A stretch of 64,000 bases of DNA from Methylocaldum sp. 14B (lineage in GTDB: Bacteria; Pseudomonadota; Gammaproteobacteria; Methylococcales; Methylococcaceae), in assembly GCF_002005105.1 (NCBI RefSeq), contig NZ_MSCV01000004.1, positions 124,001-188,000 on the forward strand, given 5' to 3'. The first letter of the stretch is position 1, and each line of letters opens with the position of its first letter. Under the pieces are notes generated by a model. It saw only the letters and a program-made list of their open reading frames with translations, was not told the origin of the DNA and made no database searches. Positions 58,434 through 64,000 of the stretch are shown here, one piece after another. The translations under genes and the position numbers were made by a program.

Positions 58434-59561
58434 TTAAAACAAAGGGGTCGGAATATCGCCCCACACGACGTGGGCAGGGGGCGTTTCGATGGCGGTAACC
58501 TTGCCGGCGGCGATGTCGACTTCGACCAACAGCAACGGATCGACACCATAGGCCGATCGAACGATGTCCGTCCCGGCCGCGCGCTTCTCATGGATGCGCG
58601 CTTGGCTGAACAGGATCTTGTAGTAACGTCTGTCGAAGTTCGCCGGCGTGTGGTGGCCTCCTCGCCCCGGCTCGAGGTCGATCGGCAAGTCGGCCAGGTG
58701 CCAATCCCGAGGTACCACATGGACCACCAGCGGATCCGCGCCAAAGCGCGCCAGCAGCTGCGGAACCTCTGAGTTCTTGAGTGCGGTACGATAGGCCGCG
58801 AGCAGTTCCTCCTCGCTGAGCGGAGCAGGCGACAACACGGCGGCGCGGTTTGGGTAAACCGCCGTGATTTCCGATAGCGTATATTCCCGCAAACCGAATC
58901 CGATGAGCAAGGCAGCGATGATGCTCGCGACGGCGCCCAATGCACCGAGTCCGATCCGGGGATGTCCGCCGCGATCCGCGGAATGCGGAATGAAAGGCAG
59001 AATCGGCGGGGTGCGGGCTTGGTAATCCCGGTAGGCTTGGCCGAACTCCGCTTCGCAGCGCCGCTCTTCCAGGGCGGCGAGATAGCGATACATGAACAGC
59101 ATCGCCACGTATGCGATCAAGACGAGAAAGCGCGGCCACATCAGCAGGGTGCCCAGTCCAAGCAGCGCCAGCGCGGTATATTGCGGGTGACGGCTGAAGG
59201 CATACAGGCCCGTCGTGACCAGTCCTTTTTGGCGGAACTTGTTCCAATAGAGCTGGCCCGCCGAGGCCAGGAACCATGCCGCTCCGATCACTGCGAAGAC
59301 CCCGCCGATCCAGGGCAGCGCGTTGAGAACCGGACTCCGGGTCGTCGAAATATGGGGCAGAAAGAACTGGGTCAGCCAGGCCGTGGCTTCCCAACGGTTG
59401 AGAACATTCAAGGCCGGCCCGTACAAGGAGTAAAAATAGAGGGCGGCCGGACTGATCATGAACAGGATTTCGAAACCGATGACCAGGTAAACGATCCATG
59501 CGGTCGGCTTCAGCAGCCGTTTTGGGGTAGTGGAATTCTCGGGTCGAGACGGGGCGTTCAT
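58434..59561 (-). CDS. Isoprenylcysteine-methyltransferase-like membrane protein with C-terminal extension
   Basis: A 375-aa membrane protein with three or four N-terminal helices followed by the PEMT/ICMT-type motif GLVTTGLYAFSRHPQYTALALLGLGTLLMWPRFL and YRYLAALEERRCEAEFGQAYRDYQARTPPILPFIP (RHP...E-E). A soluble C-terminal region of about 150 aa (EEELLAAYRTALKNSEVPQLLARFGADPLVVHVVPRDWHL...) is not part of the family and is unassigned. Likely methylates a lipid or small thiol. ATG 59561 has GGAGAGG upstream. Confidence 0.8.
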   Translation of the reverse strand: MNAPSRPENSTTPKRLLKPTAWIVYLVIGFEILFMISPAALYFYSLYGPALNVLNRWEATAWLTQFFLPHISTTRSPVLNALPWIGGVFAVIGAAWFLASAGQLYWNKFRQKGLVTTGLYAFSRHPQYTALALLGLGTLLMWPRFLVLIAYVAMLFMYRYLAALEERRCEAEFGQAYRDYQARTPPILPFIPHSADRGGHPRIGLGALGAVASIIAALLIGFGLREYTLSEITAVYPNRAAVLSPAPLSEEELLAAYRTALKNSEVPQLLARFGADPLVVHVVPRDWHLADLPIDLEPGRGGHHTPANFDRRYYKILFSQARIHEKRAAGTDIVRSAYGVDPLLLVEVDIAAGKVTAIETPPAHVVWGDIPTPLF

Positions 59562-59710
59562 TGCTTGGGACCTCTCCATTCGGGTTGGATAACACGATAA
59601 TCCCGATCGGTTACGGAACGGTTTCGCCGAGTGGCAGATTTGTAACGGCCGATTTCATTTGCGCCATCTGTTACCGAAAGTTACAAAGTTTTTCTGGAAT
59701 GTTGTGAAGG

Positions 59711-60448
59711 ATGTCTGACAATCCGCCCATGTCGAAGTCTCCGCGTATTCTGATCGTAGACGACGACCGCGAACTCCGCCAATTGTTGTCCGGGTTTCTC
59801 GCACGGCATGGTTATCGAGTGGATGCGGCGGCGGATGGACACGCCATGGCGAGAGCCATGGATGTCGCGCGCTTCGATCTGGTGGTGCTGGATTTGATGT
59901 TGCCGGGCGACGACGGCCTCGCGCTCTGCCGCCGGCTGCGGGCGACGTCGAATCTGCCGGTGATCATGCTCACCGCGCTCGCCGAGGAGACCGACCGCAT
60001 CGTCGGGCTGGAAATGGGCGCCGACGACTACGTGGTGAAGCCGTTCAGCCCGCGCGAACTCCTGGCCCGCATCAAGGCGGTGCTGCGGCGTACCGGTGGA
60101 GCGCCGAGCCATGCGTCCGACGGAGCCAAGACATTGGTCTTCGACGGCTGGCGGCTCGACCTCGCCAAGCGGGAACTGCATTCACCGGAGGGCGTGCTGA
60201 TGCCGCTGACGAGCGGCGAGTTCGATCTCTTGGCGGCCTTCGCGGAACATCCGCAACGCGTCTTGAGCCGCGACCAGTTGCTGGACTTGACCAAAGGACG
60301 CATTGCCGGCCCGTACGACCGCAGCATCGACGTACAGCTGAGCCGGCTGCGCCGCAAGATCGAGGCCGATCCCAACGACCCGACGCTGATCAAGACCGTG
60401 CGCGGCGGCGGTTATTTGTTCGTGCCCCGTGTCCTTCGCGAGAAGTGA
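59711..60448 (+). CDS. OmpR-family response regulator
   Basis: A 245-aa regulator: receiver domain PRILIVDDDRELRQLLSGFLARHG with phospho-acceptor Asp61 in VVLDLMLPGDDGL and the conserved Lys in VVKPFSPRELLARI; winged-helix output SGEFDLLAAFAEHPQRVLSRDQLL and RSIDVQLSRLRRKIEADPNDPTLIKTVRGGGYLF. It lies 6 nt upstream of its kinase. The start at 59711 follows GAAGG; ATG 59729 is also possible. Confidence 0.93.
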   Translation: MSDNPPMSKSPRILIVDDDRELRQLLSGFLARHGYRVDAAADGHAMARAMDVARFDLVVLDLMLPGDDGLALCRRLRATSNLPVIMLTALAEETDRIVGLEMGADDYVVKPFSPRELLARIKAVLRRTGGAPSHASDGAKTLVFDGWRLDLAKRELHSPEGVLMPLTSGEFDLLAAFAEHPQRVLSRDQLLDLTKGRIAGPYDRSIDVQLSRLRRKIEADPNDPTLIKTVRGGGYLFVPRVLREK

Positions 60449-60454
60449 GACCCA

Positions 60455-61819
60455 ATGAGACTCTGGCCCGACAGCATCGCCGGCAGGATCGTTGGGCTGC
60501 TCGTCGCTGGGCTTGCTCTCACCATGTTGGCAAGCCTGTCGATCTTCATGCTGGATCTGTTCCACGGCAAGGGATGGGACGAGACTTTCCGAAACCTGCA
60601 CCGTACCGCCGTCGTCGCCTCGGTGCTGAATCGGGTGTCCCCCGATTCCCGGCTGGCCTTGATTCCCGCCTTGAGCGAACCGGGCCTGTCGGTTGCCTGG
60701 CGGCCCGGAGAAACGCCGCCCGCCATGGCTCAAGACGCGATGACCCACCATCTGGCGCGCGATGTCCGCGTTCTTTCGGAGTCTTACGGGCTAGAGCGGG
60801 TCGAGGCCGGGTATCCGGCCGGCGCGCAGCGGCCGGCATTGGACTGGATGATGCCGGCACCGGGCCCTCTGCACGTTTGGGTGGCGCTGTCGGATGGCAC
60901 CTGGGTGCAGTTCTCGATGGCAACCGAGCGTGTCGGCGCGCTTTCGACCTTGCGGCTGGTGCTGGCAATCGGCGTGTCATTATTCGGCATCATGGCGTTG
61001 GGGCTATGGGCCGCGCGCAAGGTGACCGCTCCACTGGCCCGGTTCGCCCTTGCCGCGCAACGGCTCGGCGCCAATGTGGATGTCCCGCCCATGAGCGAGA
61101 CCGGCCCCAGCGAAATCCGCCAGGCCGCGGCGGCTTTCAACGACATGCAAAACCGCATCCGCCGCCTGATCGAAGACCGTACTTTAATGCTGGGCGCCAT
61201 TTCCCACGATGTGAGAACCGCACTGACCCGGCTGAGATTCCGCACGGAATTGATAGTAGACCCCGCTCAACGCCGGAAAGCGGCCGCCGACCTGGACGAG
61301 ATGGAATCGATGCTGACAGCGAGCTTGTCCTTCGCCCGCGACGATTCGGCGGCGGAACCTCCGACCGTTCTCGATCTGTCGGTACTGCTGCAAAGCCTAT
61401 GCGACGATTTCGCCGACGCCGGAAAGCCTGTTTCCTGCGAAGGCCCCTTGCATCTGAAATATTCGGGCCGCCCGGTGTCGCTGCGCCGCGCCTTCGCCAA
61501 CCTCATCGACAATGCCCTGACCTACGGGCGAGCAGCGGACGTGGTGCTGATCGATAGCGGCGACTGCATCGAGATCACCATCGGCGACCGCGGACCCGGA
61601 ATTCCCGACGCGATGAGGGATCGGGTTTTCGTCCCGTTCTTCCGCCTGGAAGCCTCGCGCAGCCGCAAAACCGGCGGCACCGGGCTGGGGCTCACCATCG
61701 CCCGCATGGTCGTGCGCCGCCACGGCGGCGAAATTGCCCTGGCCGACCGACCGGGCGGCGGCTTGCTGGTGAAGGTGACTTTGCCCAAGGTGTCGTCCCC
61801 GGTTTTTGCCGGCCTCTGA
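60455..61819 (+). CDS. Membrane histidine kinase, partner of the OmpR regulator
   Basis: A 454-aa kinase: helix 1 (IVGLLVAGLALTMLASLSIFML), a roughly 125-aa periplasmic loop, helix 2 (VLAIGVSLFGIMALGLWAA), HAMP (APLARFALAAQRLG), HisKA with His251 in AISHDVRTALTRLRFR, and HATPase_c (IDNALTYGRAADVVL, GDRGPGIPDAMRDRVFVPFFR, RKTGGTGLGLTIARMVVRRHGG). Similar to EnvZ-type kinases. The pair is divergent from the ICMT-like and DUF3060 genes. Confidence 0.93.
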   Translation: MRLWPDSIAGRIVGLLVAGLALTMLASLSIFMLDLFHGKGWDETFRNLHRTAVVASVLNRVSPDSRLALIPALSEPGLSVAWRPGETPPAMAQDAMTHHLARDVRVLSESYGLERVEAGYPAGAQRPALDWMMPAPGPLHVWVALSDGTWVQFSMATERVGALSTLRLVLAIGVSLFGIMALGLWAARKVTAPLARFALAAQRLGANVDVPPMSETGPSEIRQAAAAFNDMQNRIRRLIEDRTLMLGAISHDVRTALTRLRFRTELIVDPAQRRKAAADLDEMESMLTASLSFARDDSAAEPPTVLDLSVLLQSLCDDFADAGKPVSCEGPLHLKYSGRPVSLRRAFANLIDNALTYGRAADVVLIDSGDCIEITIGDRGPGIPDAMRDRVFVPFFRLEASRSRKTGGTGLGLTIARMVVRRHGGEIALADRPGGGLLVKVTLPKVSSPVFAGL

Positions 61820-61843
61820 CTGACATCGGCGATTACAGATGTT

Positions 61844-62197
61844 GTAGGTCGGCAACCCTTTGCCGACGAAGACGCTCGGCCGGGACGTGGCGTCGGGAAG
61901 GGATTCCCGACCTACAGGGTGCTACGGTCGTAGGTCGGCAATCCTTTGCCGACAAACCCGTTGGCCCGACGGAAGCGTCGGGAAGGGTCGCGACTAAAGC
62001 GACCGTTTGCGATTGGAAGGGGGACTTTGGTGCTCCCAAAGTTCCCGTTTGCGATTGGAAGGGGCGTCCTGGCGCTCCAATCGCAAACGGTCTGGCCGGG
62101 AGCGCCGGCCAGACCCTTCCCAGGACGGCCGTTTGCGATTGGAAGGGATTCCCGACCTACTAAAACCGATAAAGTAGGTCGGCAACCCTTTGCCGAC
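61844..62197. repeat. Mosaic of nested palindromic repeats (REP type)
   Basis: Three copies of GTAGGTCGGCAA.CCTTTGCCGAC (61844-61867, 61930-61953, 62174-62197; one variable base). The sequence GGGAAGGGATTCCCGACCTAC follows at 61895-61915 and near 62142. The 16-mer GTTTGCGATTGGAAGG occurs at 62005, 62047 and 62131 and inverted at 62076-62088. No gene or leader is present; spacing is irregular. It fills most of the gap 61820-62212. Confidence 0.85.
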
Positions 62198-62212
62198 AAC
62201 GATGTCTACAAA

Positions 62213-62749
62213 TCAGCCTGCCCGGGAATCAGCGAATAGACCGCGGCGGGGCCGTCCGTGCAGCATCAATCGGTTGCGCGCGATGCATTCGAACGTCGCG
62301 CCGCTCTTTTCGGCGCCCCGCCGGTTCGGATAATTGCCTTCGATGGCCACGATCTCGAGGCGTGTCAGCCGGATTTCGGAAAACCCAAACCCCGCGATGA
62401 GACGAACCGCCCGCGTGGCGATGCCTTGCCCCTGCCGGGATTGCCTGATCGAATAGCCGATGTTGCCGAAGCCGTGCTCCCGGTTGATCTGATTGATCGC
62501 GATACCGCCGTAGAATTCCCCGTCTTCCGTGGAGAAGACGCCCAAATCATAGGCGGAACCGGAACGTATATTTCCCGCGCACTCGCCGAACCACGACCGC
62601 GCCGCATCGAGGTCGAACCCCTGGTGGCACCGGGGCATCCACCGGCCCACGGAATGCACGGATTCGTGCGCCGCATCGACGAAAGCTGGACCGTCGTCTT
62701 CCCGGAACGGACGGATGCAAAGGCCTGAGCCGAGCAACGGCGGCGTCAT
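62213..62749 (-). CDS. GNAT acetyltransferase, RimJ/RimL-like
   Basis: A 178-aa GNAT protein: LCIRPFREDDGPAFVDAAHESVHSVGRWMPRCHQGFDLDAARSWF, then GNIGYSIRQSRQGQGIATRAVRLIAGFGFSEIRLTRLEIVAIEGNYPNRRGAEKSGATFECIARN. The Q-x-x-G-I-A acetyl-CoA loop and N-x-x-R-x-x-AEK-x-G-A-x-F end are characteristic of ribosomal-protein-type N-acetyltransferases. Substrate unknown. Confidence 0.88.
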   Translation of the reverse strand: MTPPLLGSGLCIRPFREDDGPAFVDAAHESVHSVGRWMPRCHQGFDLDAARSWFGECAGNIRSGSAYDLGVFSTEDGEFYGGIAINQINREHGFGNIGYSIRQSRQGQGIATRAVRLIAGFGFSEIRLTRLEIVAIEGNYPNRRGAEKSGATFECIARNRLMLHGRPRRGLFADSRAG

Positions 62750-63129
62750 GTCGCTTCTTCTTTGAACTATTAATCCGCGGGTTGAAATGACAGCGGCCCA
62801 TAAAAGCTATCACTGCCCGGCGCTTTCGCAAACAAAGGGATATCCGGAAATCCCATGACACGGGATGGGCCGAGGCTCGAAGCCCAAAGCTCGACCGAGC
62901 GCACTCGATTGGCAACGCCTCCACCGTGTAAGGCACATCCGGCCCTCTCGTCGACGTAGTCGCCGGTGCGATTTATCTCGGTTTTGGGGCGCCTTTCAAA
63001 AAGTTTCTTGTGTCAATTCAGATGCATGGCTAGCATTTTTTCCATTTATGCACCCCCGGAGCGTAAAGTTTTGCGACATTTCGGGGTGCCTATTTCTAGT
63101 CAGCCGCAATCAACACCAGGAGACTCGCC
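62750..63129. other. Intergenic region
   Basis: 380 nt between two divergent genes. I see no gene, repeat or strong hairpin; it must hold both promoters. Confidence 0.4.
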
Positions 63130-63537
63130 ATGAAAATTACCGTCGAAACCACCGTCGCCGTGCCCATCGAAGAAGTCTGGCGTGCCTATACGACACCCGA
63201 GGAGATCAAGCAGTGGAATACCGCGTCCGATGACTGGCACACAACCGCTGCCACAGTGGATTTGCGCGTGGGCGGCGCCTTCTCGTCGTGGATGGAGGCA
63301 AAGGACGGCAGCAAGGGATTTGATTTTGCCGGAATTTATACAAATGTCGTGAAACACAAGCTGATCGAGTACTCGTTCGGTGATCGCGCGGCGCAGGTCG
63401 AGTTCGCCGATGGCCCGAAAGGCGTTAAAGTACGCGTAACGTTCGATAGTGAGTCCACTCATCCCGTCGAACAACAGCGCGACGGGTGGCAGGCCATTCT
63501 GAACAGCTTCGCTCGCCACGTCGAGGCACGCCGGTAA
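63130..63537 (+). CDS. SRPBCC/AHSA1-like protein
   Basis: A 135-aa START-fold protein: MKITVETTVAVPIEEVWRAYTTPEEIKQWNTASDDWHTTAATVDLRVGGAFSSWMEAKDGSKGFDFAGIYTNVVKHKLIEYSFGDRAAQVEF, ending DGWQAILNSFARHVE. Typical of small AHSA1-like polyketide-cyclase/dehydrase-fold proteins. AGGAG sits before ATG 63130. Ligand unknown. Confidence 0.9.
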   Translation: MKITVETTVAVPIEEVWRAYTTPEEIKQWNTASDDWHTTAATVDLRVGGAFSSWMEAKDGSKGFDFAGIYTNVVKHKLIEYSFGDRAAQVEFADGPKGVKVRVTFDSESTHPVEQQRDGWQAILNSFARHVEARR

Positions 63538-63679
63538 CTTCTCGCGGCGCCAATCGCCGCCGACAACCCGTTCGACACCGACTCGCAAAACGGGCCGCCT
63601 CCCGCCCTTTTTGCTCGCGGGGCAACGCGAGCGTTAACCTCCCGATCCATCCAAGAAGTGGACCTTGCACTCAAAAAAC

Positions 63680-64000
63680 ATGGCCAGAAAGAACGCCCAA
63701 ATACCCAAACAGGAAGAACCCATCGAAAAGCAGCTCTGGAAAGCGGCGGACAAGCTGCGCAAGAACATCGACGCGGCGGAGTACAAGCACATCGTGCTGG
63801 GGCTGATCTTCCTCAAGTACATCTCCGACGCCTTCGACGAACTGTACGAAAAACTCAAGGCAGGCGAGGGCGAGTACGCCGGGGCCGACCCGGAGGACAA
63901 GGACGAATACAAGGCGGAGAATGTTTTCTTCGTGCCGGAGACCGCGCGCTGGTCGTATCTGCTCACCAAGGCCAAGCAGCCGGACATCGGCAAGACGGTG
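63680..64000 (+). CDS. hsdM: Type I restriction-modification methyltransferase subunit, 5' end
   Basis: The first 107 codons only; the gene runs off the window. It reads [63 protein letters not shown], the N-terminal HsdM helical domain ([32 protein letters not shown] is diagnostic). HsdM methylates adenine as part of the M2S complex; hsdS and hsdR probably follow beyond the edge. Confidence 0.9.
   Translation, partial: MARKNAQIPKQEEPIEKQLWKAADKLRKNIDAAEYKHIVLGLIFLKYISDAFDELYEKLKAGEGEYAGADPEDKDEYKAENVFFVPETARWSYLLTKAKQPDIGKTV

Noticed and set aside
61844-62197. Looked like a CRISPR array
   Set aside because: Repeat spacing is irregular, units belong to several different families and some are inverted; no cas genes nearby.

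Overview
The window is a GC-rich chromosomal segment of a gammaproteobacterium. The gene content (hflD, parE, argD-argF, alaC-hom-thrC, NorR, CNNM/CorC protein, phhB, threonine dehydrogenase plus KBL, class II NrdJ, bacterial CDP-archaeol-synthase homologue with DUF1614) resembles Methylococcales-type genomes. That placement is an inference from families I recognise; no methane-oxidation gene is present to confirm it. No rRNA, tRNA, prophage, intact insertion sequence or CRISPR array was found.

Layout. 1-33 kb is mainly housekeeping: the 5' end of thiD (minus strand), alaC, hom and thrC, with a small RMF-like ORF and a toxin-antitoxin pair lodged between hom and thrC; a BglII-like endonuclease beside an MT-A70 methyltransferase; parE; a bacterioferritin-like protein; argD-argF behind a promoter followed at once by a terminator-like hairpin; mdh; a metal-binding HMA protein; pncB; AlkB; a CNNM/CorC protein; Hsp20; DUF1614 and CarS-like membrane proteins; a phosphoesterase; MazG; HflD; PhhB; SDR-type threonine dehydrogenase plus KBL; HPF; NrdJ; a GGDEF protein; and several small secreted or regulatory proteins.

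33-41 kb holds a NorR-type activator (minus strand) that keeps the GAF-domain iron ligands. It is divergent from a lipoprotein gene followed by a tripartite MFS/OMF/HlyD efflux set. The intergenic region carries two GT-N7-AC palindromes of NorR type, a good sigma-54 promoter, and one copy of a 149-nt element built from five consecutive hairpins. The second copy lies about 7.9 kb away (43041-43189).

43-58 kb is an accessory stress island, nearly all on the minus strand. It contains an ECF42-type sigma factor, four YciI/DGPF proteins, three VOC proteins, two SRPBCC proteins, three SnoaL-like proteins, DUF899, DUF2239, an ABM-fold protein, GST, TfoX, two GFA proteins and an Ogt-AlkA fusion for alkylated DNA. 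An HxlR regulator is divergent from a membrane protein and followed by a MAPEG protein, with matching palindromes at both promoters. A TGTCGA-N17-CGAC promoter upstream of the largest YciI-containing block fits control by the ECF sigma factor.

58-64 kb has a DUF3060 lipoprotein and an ICMT-like membrane protein divergent from an OmpR/histidine-kinase pair, then a mosaic of nested palindromic repeats, a GNAT protein, an SRPBCC protein and the 5' end of a type I hsdM gene cut by the window edge.
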